DNA of 20,605 nucleotides from positions 1 through 20,605 of the forward strand of contig CAKVOD010000011.1 of assembly GCA_934778205.1 (NCBI GenBank). Direction: 5' to 3'. The position numbers and the translations under genes were made by a program. This DNA comes from an uncultured Clostridia bacterium. GTDB lineage: Bacteria; Bacillota; Clostridia; Christensenellales; UBA1242. This document shows positions 1 through 6,700 of the stretch, one piece after another (positions within the stretch are counted from its first letter, which is position 1; the number at the start of each line of letters is the position of its first letter). The notes under the pieces were generated by a model. It was not told the DNA's origin. It did not search any database and worked only from the letters and a program-made list of their open reading frames with translations.

Positions 1-193
1 CAAAAGCCACAACATTATTTGTGTGGTTCGTGGCAATTTTTTATATTTAGTTTTTGTACCATAATTTGCATAGTGAGGTACTGAATACAAAACCTCGTCT
101 GCGTTTGAACTATCTTTTACACTTAATAGATTGTGTCTTAATTGTGGATAACTATTATACCCCCCCCCCCCCACATTTAGTTAAGTGCTTCAT
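1..193 (-). CDS. Partial gene interrupted by a poly-G tract; probable phase-variable gene, out of frame as written
   Basis: An ATG at 193-191 has a ribosome binding site (AAAGGAG, 203-209, 9 bases upstream). It encodes MKHLTKC and then enters a run of 13 G (160-172). With 13 G the frame reads four Gly, Val and stops (TAA). With 12 or 15 G the frame continues for 53 further codons without a stop to the window edge (YNSYPQLRHNLLSVKDSSNA and onward). The other two frames stop within one to seven codons after the tract. A promoter lies upstream (258-286). Homopolymeric G tracts just after a start codon are a classic slipped-strand switch in other bacteria; applying that here is inference. The visible product resembles nothing I recognise. 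It is polar, with a hydrophobic stretch (MLWLL) at the window edge. The gene is cut by the left edge, so size and function are unknown. A one-base homopolymer assembly error would also explain the frame break. Confidence 0.6.
160..172. repeat. Homopolymer tract, 13 C on + (G on coding strand)
   Basis: Thirteen consecutive C on the + strand, in otherwise very AT-rich DNA. The run begins directly after codon 7 of the leftward reading frame that starts at 193, so each one-base change in its length switches the frame downstream. Confidence 0.95.
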
Positions 194-257
194 TATTTTG
201 TTCTCCTTTGCTATTTATTTGCGGTCTTAGAACTTTAAAAACCGCATTTACAATGTT

Positions 258-286
258 AGTTTACCACAATATAAAAAAATTATCAA
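258..286 (-). promoter_or_regulatory. Promoter for the G-tract gene
   Basis: On the minus strand, TTGATA (281-286) and TAAACT (258-263) are separated by 17 bases. The predicted transcript would start near 251. Its leader contains a short inverted repeat, GCGGT/ACCGC (221-225 with 241-245), before the ribosome binding site at 203-209. The 287-427 stretch upstream is AT-rich and I see nothing else in it. Confidence 0.5.
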
Positions 287-427
287 ACGTTTTGCACATA
301 TTTTTTATATTTTAGAAAAAATCAAAATTTTTCTTTTACTAAAATTTTGCAATACATTGTTCAAATATATAATTACGCCTTGAAAAACAAGCAATATTAA
401 TTTTTTTGAAAAAATTATGAAAAACAC

Positions 428-456
428 TTGATTTTTTGAAATGTGTGTGCTATACT
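428..456 (+). promoter_or_regulatory. tRNA-Leu promoter
   Basis: TTGATT (428-433) and TATACT (451-456) are spaced by 17 bases. Transcription would start about 8 bases before the mature tRNA 5' end at 471. Confidence 0.75.
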
Positions 457-470
457 AATAAAGTCAGTCA

Positions 471-555
471 GCGGTCGTGGCGGAATTGGCAGACGCGCAA
501 GACTAAGGATCTTGTGATTAACATCATGGAGGTTCAAGTCCTCTCGACCGCACCA
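471..555 (+). tRNA. tRNA-Leu(AAG)
   Basis: This is an 85-nt class II tRNA with encoded CCA. The acceptor arms GCGGTCG (471-477) and CGACCGC (545-551) pair fully, with discriminator A552 and CCA 553-555. The anticodon stem is CAAGA/TCTTG with loop CTAAGGA, so the anticodon is AAG (505-507), reading CUU and, if A34 is deaminated to inosine, CUC. The long variable arm and the T arm (GGAGG-TTCAAGT-CCTCT) fit leucine. It has its own promoter (428-456) and terminator (561-592), so it is a single-gene unit. Overlapping reading frames on both strands here are shadows. Confidence 0.97.
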
Positions 556-560
556 GACGC

Positions 561-592
561 AAAAAGCGAAGCAATTATGCTTCGCTTTTTTT
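561..592 (+). terminator. Rho-independent terminator after tRNA-Leu
   Basis: The stem AGCGAAGCA/TGCTTCGCT (565-573 with 578-586), loop ATTA, is followed by a T run and starts 6 bases after the tRNA CCA end. A flanking A run also pairs with the T run. Confidence 0.85.
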
Positions 593-660
593 GTGCGTGT
601 TATAAAAATCATTTATTGTATGCTGACGCAGTCAAGGAATTCAAGTACCCCATAATATAG

Positions 661-812
661 CGGGTTGCCCTTCCAGCAAGGCTAGCCTTGACTATAGGTT
701 GGTTTGTCGTCTCACCCCCCCCCCCCTACACGACCAACCAACACCTGCACCTGTGCCGTCTGGCACTCTCCACTACAAGGGTTTTGCAAACCCTTTTGGG
801 TCGAAATGACAA
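661..812. repeat. Non-coding inverted-repeat element with a C12 run in a hairpin loop
   Basis: The 556-890 gap has no convincing gene. Within it lie four inverted repeats in series. They are a perfect palindrome CAAGGCTAGCCTTG (677-690); a 13-bp pair with one G.T (698-710 with 730-742) whose 19-base loop carries 12 C (715-726); GTGCC/GGCAC (753-757 with 762-766); and AAGGGTTT/AAACCCTT (777-784 with 788-795). The right end, read on the minus strand, begins with TCATTTCGACCC. To my memory this resembles a dispersed non-coding repeat class seen in many gut bacterial genomes. It is GC-richer than its surroundings. The boundaries are approximate, and no target-site duplication is evident. Its dispersal in this genome cannot be judged from one window. 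Confidence 0.55.
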
Positions 813-890
813 TTAAGTAGTACCTTATGACTCAAATTAATGTTTTTATTTTATCTATTGGCTGGCGCGGACAAAGGAGTTTCAAGGGCA

Positions 891-1562
891 CTATTTGCGG
901 TGGTCGTCAAGCGTTTGTGCGGTTGGTTCGGGTTCAATCGGATTGTATACTGTATATGTGTTGCCATCTTTTGACTTTTCAAATGTGCGCTTGACGTTTG
1001 TCAACATTTGTTTGCCTTCATATTCAATTACTGTTGTTGGACTGATGTTTAGCATTCGCGTATTGACGACGCGGTTAAAGGCGTTGTGTATGACTGTTTT
1101 GAATGCGTTGCCGACACTTAGGTTGTAAGTGATATTCACGGAGTGGATAACTTTATTATTTTTCGCCAAAAACACTTCGTTTTTGATGTTTGCTTGTTCT
1201 TTTGGCGAGATGAAACGAACTTTGTTGTCAAAAAGATAGACTACATCTAGTCCTATAATCGCAATGTCGTTGCAGTTGCAAATTATAATTTTGGCGTCAT
1301 TTATTTTACTTAACGCGTCATAATTTCCCTTTTTTAGCAGTTGCCTTTTAATGAAATCGTTGTCCACACGCTCGCTATGTTCACCATTGACAACAATTAT
1401 TGGACTCAACAAAAAATTGCTCAGTTCTTCCTTTGTTTGTTTGTGAACAAGTGCGGTTGTCAAATACTTTGCTTCGTCGTGCGGGAGCATATCTTTGAGC
1501 AAATTATAAATGGCATCGCTGTAAAAATCAATGTTCTTGCTTTGATTTGTTATATTAATCAC
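891..1562 (-). CDS. Orphan 223-residue protein of unknown function
   Basis: The start is GTG (1562-1560), set by a ribosome binding site AGAAGGAA about 6 bases upstream and by a consensus promoter just behind it (1587-1615); no ATG is nearby. The product is soluble, with no signal peptide or membrane segment. The first ~80 residues look helical and charged. Residues ~88-125 are a hydrophobic beta-rich stretch (IIICNCNDIAIIGLDVVYLF), followed by a mixed segment and a Pro/Glu/Thr-rich tail ending in DDHRK. I recognise no family or catalytic motif. It is monocistronic: the upstream neighbour, rubrerythrin, ends 250 bases before it with a hairpin between. Lying between an inverted-repeat element and housekeeping genes, it may be accessory DNA, but this is inference. 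Confidence 0.75.
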   Translation of the reverse strand: MINITNQSKNIDFYSDAIYNLLKDMLPHDEAKYLTTALVHKQTKEELSNFLLSPIIVVNGEHSERVDNDFIKRQLLKKGNYDALSKINDAKIIICNCNDIAIIGLDVVYLFDNKVRFISPKEQANIKNEVFLAKNNKVIHSVNITYNLSVGNAFKTVIHNAFNRVVNTRMLNISPTTVIEYEGKQMLTNVKRTFEKSKDGNTYTVYNPIEPEPTAQTLDDHRK

Positions 1563-1586
1563 TAATCTTTCCTTCTCTTTGAAAAT

Positions 1587-1615
1587 ATTATACCATACAT
1601 ATATGATATTGTCAA
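1587..1615 (-). promoter_or_regulatory. Consensus sigma-A promoter with a palindrome over the -35
   Basis: On the minus strand, TTGACA (1610-1615) and TATAAT (1587-1592) are spaced by exactly 17 bases, a full-consensus match. A perfect 7-bp inverted repeat, GATATTG-T-CAATATC (1605-1619), is centred on the -35 hexamer and could be a repressor site. The leader to the GTG start is only about 18 bases. Confidence 0.85.
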
Positions 1616-1641
1616 TATCAAGATTTTATTCAACATTATGG

Positions 1642-1668
1642 CGAAAGAAAGAACGGCGAGTGCCGTTC
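1642..1668 (-). terminator. Hairpin downstream of rubrerythrin, possible terminator
   Basis: A perfect GAACGGC/GCCGTTC stem (1651-1657 with 1662-1668), loop GAGT on +, is followed on the minus strand by TTTCTTTC. It lies about 145 bases past the rubrerythrin stop, so a role as its terminator is plausible, though the T tract is interrupted. Nothing else is evident between 1620 and 1811. Confidence 0.45.
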
Positions 1669-1811
1669 TCCTACAATACTATATACATTTACTATATATT
1701 TACGTATAATTGTTTTAAATTCATTTTATAAGAACTTTTCACGTATTGCGCACACAACTAACTGTGGCAAAAACAAATTCATCATAAAACACGATAAATT
1801 TGCTACCACGC

Positions 1812-2345
1812 TTAAAAATTGTCGCGTGCAATTTCAAAGAATGAGCGAGGGTGGGCACAAACTGGGCAAACTTCAGGCGCTTGCTTTGCACGTGTTCTAA
1901 AGCCACAATTACGGCAAACCCAAACGACTTCTTCATCTTTTTCAAAGACTTTATCGTTCTCAAGATTTGCAAGCAACGCTTTGTAGCGTTTTTCGTGTTC
2001 TTCCTCAATTTTTGCAACGCCTTCAAACAATCTTGCTATGTCGGCAAACCCTTCTTGACGCGCTTCATCGGCGAACTTTTTGTACATATCTGTCCATTCA
2101 TAGTTTTCGCCGTTCGCTGCATCTGCCAAATTTTCTTTTGTGGAGCCGATGCCGTGTACGAGTTTGAACCACAATTTTGCGTGTTCTTTTTCATTTCCAG
2201 CGGTTTCCTCAAAAATTTGTGCGATTTGTTCAAAGCCCTCTTTGCGTGCTTTGCTTGCATAATATGTATATTTATTTCTTGCTTGGCTTTCTCCAGCGAA
2301 CGCTTGCCACAAGTTTTGTTCGGTCTTTGTTCCTTTCAATTCCAT
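1812..2345 (-). CDS. rbr: Rubrerythrin
   Basis: This is a cytosolic non-haem iron peroxidase that reduces hydrogen peroxide to water in anaerobes, taking electrons from rubredoxin or ferredoxin-type carriers. It has 177 residues, typical for the short family form. The N-terminal four-helix di-iron domain (about 1-135) carries the hallmark GESQARN (E19), ExxH at E52-H55 and a second ExxH at E114-H117, with further Glu residues E80, E83 and E94. The C-terminal rubredoxin-like domain binds one iron through C144-x2-C147 and C160-x2-C163. The ATG at 2345 has AGGAGA 5 bases upstream. A strong promoter lies at 2439-2467, so it is probably transcribed alone, although no clear terminator separates it from rarA upstream. 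Confidence 0.96.
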   Translation of the reverse strand: MELKGTKTEQNLWQAFAGESQARNKYTYYASKARKEGFEQIAQIFEETAGNEKEHAKLWFKLVHGIGSTKENLADAANGENYEWTDMYKKFADEARQEGFADIARLFEGVAKIEEEHEKRYKALLANLENDKVFEKDEEVVWVCRNCGFRTRAKQAPEVCPVCAHPRSFFEIARDNF

Positions 2346-2438
2346 AATATTCTCCTATGCAGTTCATAGCGCAACCAAACATTTTTTCGACGCCCTGCAC
2401 CGCCGTCCCTTTTCGGTTGTTTATGATTGAGCTTTTGT

Positions 2439-2467
2439 ATTATAGCATATTGCAAAATTTATTGCAA
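2439..2467 (-). promoter_or_regulatory. Rubrerythrin promoter
   Basis: On the minus strand, TTGCAA (2462-2467) and TATAAT (2439-2444) are spaced by 17 bases. The self-complementary hexamer TTGCAA recurs at 2450-2455, and a related TTGCAT lies at 2472-2477. No PerR-like box was recognised. Confidence 0.75.
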
Positions 2468-2505
2468 ACGATTGCATAACTAAATTACTGCTTTTTTCAA
2501 TAACC

Positions 2506-3744
2506 TTACTGTTTTTTGGTATCCCTTTTGGTAAAATACTTTCTATCTTTTAGCGAATTTGGCAGATATTGTTGTTCCACATAACCGCCATAATCGTGCG
2601 GATATTTATAGTACTTGCTTTGCGGGGTATGATTTTTTAGATACGGCGGGATATTATCGTCGGCGTGATTTTTAGCGTCGTCTTGCGCCATATTCATTGC
2701 AACTACAACCCTATTATCCTTTGGAGATTCGCACACATATATTATTGCTTGAGTGAGAATCAAATTGCCTTCAGGCATTCCAAGGTGGTCGAGCGCGTAT
2801 AGTGCGGCGACAGATTGTAGCACGGCATTTGGAGCGGACAGCCCGACATCTTCCGCTGCGTGGCACAAGGTACGGCGCGCTAGCACTTGCGGTTCGATTC
2901 CCCCCTCTATTAGACGATTAGCATAATAGAGAGCGGCGGTTGAGTCACTACCTCGAAGGCTTTTGCAAAACGCGCTCAAAAGTTCGTAGTAGACATCTTC
3001 ATTTAGGGTGGTTGCTTTTTTTTGTAGGCATTCGGCGACGATTTCCTTTGTGATGATTGTTTCGTTGTTTTCGTTTTCGGGGGTTGTAATTGCTCCTATT
3101 TCAAGACCATTCAACGCACTGCGGACATCTCCGCCACACGCATTGGCGATATAGTTCATTGCGTCATCGTCAATTTTGATGTTATATTTTTTTAGCCCGT
3201 TCTCACTACTGATTGCTCTTTTCAACACATTTTTGATGTCGTCTGCATTCAGCCTTTTGAACTCAAATACTGAACACCTTGAAACAATTGCTCGCGTCAT
3301 ACTATAACTTGGGTTTTCAGTCGTACAACCTATGAAAATGAGGTATCCATTTTCAAGCGACGCAAGCAATGAGTCGCTTTGCGCCTTGCTCCACCTGTGA
3401 CATTCGTCCAAAAGTAGATACGTTTTTTGCCCATAGACTTCAAAATCTTTTTTTGCTTGCTCTATGACAGCTTTGACATCGGCGACACCACTTGAAATTG
3501 CGTTGAGTTTGACGAATTTTGAATCGCTTGTATCGGCAATTATTCTTGCTAGCGTTGTTTTGCCAGTGCCTGGCGGGCCATAAAAGATGACACTTGGCAC
3601 GCGTTGCGCTTCAATCAATCGACGCAAAAGTTTTCCTGCGCCTACAATGTGCTTTTGCCCGACAAAATCATCAAGACATTGGGGACGCATTTTTTCTGCA
3701 AGCGGTTTTTTGTCGTTGTGCATATTTTCAAACAAACTATCCAA
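2506..3744 (-). CDS. rarA: Replication-associated recombination protein RarA (MgsA), AAA+ ATPase
   Basis: RarA is a clamp-loader-like AAA+ ATPase acting at stalled replication forks. The longest frame begins with an ATG at 3798 but has no ribosome binding site there. I prefer TTG at 3744-3742, which has AGGAG 7 bases upstream (3752-3756) and gives MDSLFENMHNDKKPLAEKMR, aligning with the usual RarA N-terminus; the product is then 412 residues. In this numbering the Walker A motif GPPGTGKTT lies near 56-64 and Walker B LLLDE near 110-114. Next come the family-typical SKAQSDSLL and TTENPSYS sensor segment and the SRC arginine-finger region. The C-terminal half matches the RarA/MgsA tetramerisation part (ALYYANRLIEGG, AAEDVGLSAPNA). 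A promoter lies at 3828-3855. No terminator was seen before the rubrerythrin promoter. Confidence 0.94.
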   Translation of the reverse strand: MDSLFENMHNDKKPLAEKMRPQCLDDFVGQKHIVGAGKLLRRLIEAQRVPSVIFYGPPGTGKTTLARIIADTSDSKFVKLNAISSGVADVKAVIEQAKKDFEVYGQKTYLLLDECHRWSKAQSDSLLASLENGYLIFIGCTTENPSYSMTRAIVSRCSVFEFKRLNADDIKNVLKRAISSENGLKKYNIKIDDDAMNYIANACGGDVRSALNGLEIGAITTPENENNETIITKEIVAECLQKKATTLNEDVYYELLSAFCKSLRGSDSTAALYYANRLIEGGIEPQVLARRTLCHAAEDVGLSAPNAVLQSVAALYALDHLGMPEGNLILTQAIIYVCESPKDNRVVVAMNMAQDDAKNHADDNIPPYLKNHTPQSKYYKYPHDYGGYVEQQYLPNSLKDRKYFTKRDTKKQ

Positions 3745-3827
3745 AATAAAACTCCTGTTTTTACCTATTTTTTGCGCTCGTTGATTAACGCTAACCATTT
3801 CGACGCTTAGGTAACTTTTGATATGTT

Positions 3828-3855
3828 ATTATATCACAATTTCACGCATTTTCAA
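3828..3855 (-). promoter_or_regulatory. rarA promoter
   Basis: On the minus strand, TTGAAA (3850-3855) and TATAAT (3828-3833) are spaced by 16 bases. Predicted transcription starts near 3821, giving a leader of about 75 bases to the TTG start. Confidence 0.6.
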
Positions 3856-3869
3856 AGTAAAATATTGAT

Positions 3870-5999
3870 TTAGTTGATTTTCAAATTATTGCTAACGCCT
3901 TGCAAATTTAGTGGTATAAATAAATTTTCATTGACTTGCAAATTGCTGTGTATTGTCCGCAGTTTGTTGCCGTGCAACAATATGCTTACTCGCGCATCGT
4001 TATAATTAAGTTTGAACATATTTTCATATGTGCAAATATTGCTTTTAAAACGGAAATATCCGCCTTTGATTTCTAATAGATAATCAAGCAAATATTCATA
4101 ATTGAAAAGACTTGGAGCAAAGGCGGATATGAAATTGTCAAAACTCGTATTTTCGGCATAATTAATGTACGGAATTTCTTTTGAAAGAGCGGTTATAATT
4201 TGGTTTAGTTCATTATAACTATGAAAAAATATTTGCATTTGTTGAAGATTTTTTGAATGTAAATATAACAAAATTTTTTGTTTGTAATCTCGGCAATTTT
4301 TTGAAAGAAGAAAACAGTTTCTTAAATTTTGCAATATTTCATTAGCATAATCTACAACATATTGTTTGCCGTTGTCGGTTTGCAAAACATATTTGCATAG
4401 ATAGTAAAACATTATAAATCGTGAAGTCAAATCTTTGTATTTTGAATAAAAACTTTCAAATGCTGGCAAAAAATAAGGTTTGTCTTGCAAATAAATCAGT
4501 GCAATTGCTGGGCATAATGAAATTGCGCTTTCAATATCATTTTTTAATGGCTTTTCGTCTTGCCAAAAATTGATGAAAAGCATTTTTTTCGCTTCAGTTT
4601 GCGCTTTGTCGATTAGACATTCATAATATGTTTTTTTGAGTAATTTACTGCTTTTTATTGCACATACGCACGCATCGCTAAAAATAATTTTACCTTTTTC
4701 GTTCTTGAAAGAACAAGAAAAATTATAGTACACTTTTTCGTTTGAATTTTCTAGTTTCAAAGAGTTGCCGAGTTTTCGAAAATTTGCATAATTTTGAAAA
4801 TTTGGGCATTCGTCAGCGTCAAAAAATTGATAAAAATTTTGCGTTTTCAAGTCAAAAAACGCCTCGCAAGTATTTTCTTGTTTTGATTGTGTTTTGCATA
4901 GTATTTCACTACTTTTGTTGCCGTTTTCCAAAAGAAAATTGATAACGCATAATGGCGCGCTATAATAACTAAAGAATCGCACATTCGCATCTTGAAAATG
5001 CACATTTTTATAGAAAAATATTGGTGTTTTGTCGAACAATTTATACAACGCTAAGCAACGTGAAATCGCTTTATAATTTTCATAATCGCGCGATGTGAAC
5101 AAAGTAAAAAACACACATTTTTCATAATCAAGATTTAATTGTTTGCACACTTTTTTAACTTTGTCAAAATGCGCAAAATTCGACAAATTGTTATCGAATG
5201 TTTTTACGGCAAGCATACTTAGAAATTGACGACTTTTGTCGTAATATTTAATACTAAATAATTGTGCTAAAGTTTGGCATTTTATTGCTTCTTTATTGCG
5301 CAAAAATTGCAATGATAGACAAATTTTTCGGGCAAAATTACAACTAAAAATAAGCGACAAGCGATTTGGAGCAACTTCTTTCAAAAAATAGTGTGAACAA
5401 GTATATTTTATATTTATTTTGCCTATTTGCACACGCGATTTTGTGTGCTTCAAAACGATATTTTGAGAAAGTAATGAAACTCTTATTTTCAAATTTTGTG
5501 ATTGTTTGTTTAAAATCTCTTGTTTTTTTGTACGTTTTTTGATTAGATTTTCAACTTTAAATGTTATTTGCAAACTATTTGAAATGGTTGTGAAAACTTG
5601 ATATTCTCCTATAATTATCTTATTGACAAATGCCCCTTGCGTTTTCATAAAATTTTCAAAATTTATAGATTTCTTTTGCGCTCCTAAACTAAAATCCACG
5701 GTGAAATTTATGACGCCAACTTGAAAACTGCATATCTTGTCTTTAAGTATGAATAATTTTTGTTTTTCACAAAAAATATACTTTGGTGCAAACGATAAGT
5801 TGTACTTTTTTCGGACAAAAACTGCGTTTTTTAAGACACTGCCACGCTTTAAAAGTTCTGTGGCAAGAATATGCTTTATTCTTTTAACATTCTTTGCATA
5901 TTGCATATTGCTAAAAATATATTCTTTTTTTTCACGCAATTCATATATCATTAGCACTAAAACAACTGCAAGACACAAAAATAAAAAGTCAATAACCAT
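3870..5999 (-). CDS. Orphan 709-residue membrane-anchored protein
   Basis: I do not recognise the family. The N-terminus is a single hydrophobic anchor (residues ~3-19, FLFLCLAVVLVLMIY) followed by ELREKKEY. Under the positive-inside rule this places the large body in the cytoplasm. The body is mixed alpha/beta, with no repeats and no obvious nucleotide-binding or protease motif. It is rich in Phe, Asn, Lys and Tyr, with about 23 scattered Cys not arranged in CxxC pairs. Codon use is far more AT-biased than that of nifJ or cysS, suggesting weak expression or foreign origin. The ATG at 5999 has no clear ribosome binding site, and a 7-bp inverted repeat (TCAATAA 5989-5995, TTATTGA 6007-6013) brackets the start. 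No convincing promoter was seen. The single frame, uninterrupted over 2.1 kb of AT-rich DNA, strongly supports a real gene. Confidence 0.85.
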   Translation of the reverse strand: MVIDFLFLCLAVVLVLMIYELREKKEYIFSNMQYAKNVKRIKHILATELLKRGSVLKNAVFVRKKYNLSFAPKYIFCEKQKLFILKDKICSFQVGVINFTVDFSLGAQKKSINFENFMKTQGAFVNKIIIGEYQVFTTISNSLQITFKVENLIKKRTKKQEILNKQSQNLKIRVSLLSQNIVLKHTKSRVQIGKINIKYTCSHYFLKEVAPNRLSLIFSCNFARKICLSLQFLRNKEAIKCQTLAQLFSIKYYDKSRQFLSMLAVKTFDNNLSNFAHFDKVKKVCKQLNLDYEKCVFFTLFTSRDYENYKAISRCLALYKLFDKTPIFFYKNVHFQDANVRFFSYYSAPLCVINFLLENGNKSSEILCKTQSKQENTCEAFFDLKTQNFYQFFDADECPNFQNYANFRKLGNSLKLENSNEKVYYNFSCSFKNEKGKIIFSDACVCAIKSSKLLKKTYYECLIDKAQTEAKKMLFINFWQDEKPLKNDIESAISLCPAIALIYLQDKPYFLPAFESFYSKYKDLTSRFIMFYYLCKYVLQTDNGKQYVVDYANEILQNLRNCFLLSKNCRDYKQKILLYLHSKNLQQMQIFFHSYNELNQIITALSKEIPYINYAENTSFDNFISAFAPSLFNYEYLLDYLLEIKGGYFRFKSNICTYENMFKLNYNDARVSILLHGNKLRTIHSNLQVNENLFIPLNLQGVSNNLKIN

Positions 6000-6087
6000 A
6001 CTTTGATTATTGACATTATTTCATAGTTTATTTATTTTTTTGCACATCATCTTTTTGCTTTGTCGCATTTTCGAATTGAATACCCTA

Positions 6088-6122
6088 AAAGGCAGTGGAT
6101 AACAAATTCGTCCACTGCCTTT
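6088..6122. terminator. Bidirectional hairpin between rplS and the 709-residue gene
   Basis: A perfect 12-bp stem AAAGGCAGTGGA/TCCACTGCCTTT (6088-6099 with 6111-6122) with an 11-base loop. It is the second hairpin after rplS in the leftward direction and may be a back-up terminator. Its T tract is short on both strands. Confidence 0.55.
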
Positions 6123-6130
6123 ATTGTTCC

Positions 6131-6165
6131 AAAAATAACAAAAAACAGCACCGAGGTGGGTGCTG
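6131..6165 (-). terminator. rplS terminator
   Basis: Read on the minus strand, CAGCACC/GGTGCTG (6159-6165 with 6146-6152) is followed by a T-rich tail (TTTTTTGTTATTTTT). It begins 9 bases after the rplS stop. Confidence 0.85.
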
Positions 6166-6173
6166 AAAAACAA

Positions 6174-6518
6174 CTATTTGATGAGTGTTTTGATTTTTGC
6201 TTTCTTTCCTGTGCGTCCGCGAAGGTAGTGCAATTTTGCTCTGCGAACTTTACCTTGCTTCACAACCTCAATTTTCTCGATTCTTGGGGAATGAACAAGG
6301 AATGTTCTTTCAACGCCAACACCATAAGAAATGCGTCTAACAGTAAATGTTTCACGAACGCTACCGTTCTTTCTAGCAATTACGTCGCCTTCAAAAACTT
6401 GAATACGTTCTTTGTCGCCTTCGACAATCTTTGCATATACTTTGACTGTATCTCCAACCTTGAAGTTTGCAACTTCTGGTTTTAGACTTTCTTTCTCTAA
6501 TACATCGATTATATTCAT
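6174..6518 (-). CDS. rplS: Large-subunit ribosomal protein bL19
   Basis: bL19 sits at the interface of the two ribosomal subunits and contributes to an intersubunit bridge. At 114 residues it has the usual length. The family signatures are all present: an N-terminal helix (MNIIDVLEKESLK), FKVGDTVKVYAKI with ERIQVFEGDVIARK, then FTVRRISYGVGVERTFLVHS, PRIEKIEVVKQGKVRRAKL and the C-terminal YLRGRTGKKAKI. The ATG at 6518 has a full AGGAGGTG ribosome binding site. The gene has its own promoter (6614-6642), leader and terminator and stands alone. In many Firmicutes it sits after rpsP, rimM and trmD, none of which is present here. Confidence 0.98.
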   Translation of the reverse strand: MNIIDVLEKESLKPEVANFKVGDTVKVYAKIVEGDKERIQVFEGDVIARKNGSVRETFTVRRISYGVGVERTFLVHSPRIEKIEVVKQGKVRRAKLHYLRGRTGKKAKIKTLIK

Positions 6519-6607
6519 GACTTTTCACCTCCTACAAATATTAGCGTTCTTATAGATTAGGTCATATACCACGCAAAAGCGCCTATAGAGGACCGCCCGA
6601 AGTCATT
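6519..6607 (-). promoter_or_regulatory. rplS 5' leader, possible structured autoregulatory element
   Basis: The predicted transcript carries about 89 bases before rplS. It can form a CGC-TTTT-GCG hairpin enclosed by TAGG/CCTA. Leaders that bind bL19 are known in some Firmicutes, but I could not match this one to a specific consensus, so regulation is inference. Confidence 0.35.
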
Positions 6608-6613
6608 GCAAAT

Positions 6614-6642
6614 ATTATAGCACATAGTGCTAAATTTTGCAA
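6614..6642 (-). promoter_or_regulatory. rplS promoter
   Basis: On the minus strand, TTGCAA (6637-6642) and TATAAT (6614-6619) are spaced by 17 bases, the same hexamers as the rubrerythrin promoter. A perfect inverted repeat AGCAC-ATA-GTGCT (6619-6631) fills most of the spacer and could be a protein-binding site. Confidence 0.75.
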
Positions 6643-6700
6643 GCGTTTTGAGAAAAATAATTCATTCATTTGAATAAAATGTGATTGAAATTATTTTTCC

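Noticed and set aside
160..172. C13 tract as a pure assembly artefact
   Set aside because: It cannot be excluded for the exact length. But even if one base is wrong, a long G run in codons 8-12 of a promoter- and ribosome-binding-site-equipped frame remains, which is the interesting part.
415..660. Short open frames on both strands across the tRNA-Leu
   Set aside because: They overlap a clear tRNA, promoter and terminator and have no ribosome binding sites.
661..830. Second contingency gene at the C12 tract
   Set aside because: No start codon with a ribosome binding site precedes it on either strand, and frames on both sides stop quickly; it fits a non-coding repeat better.
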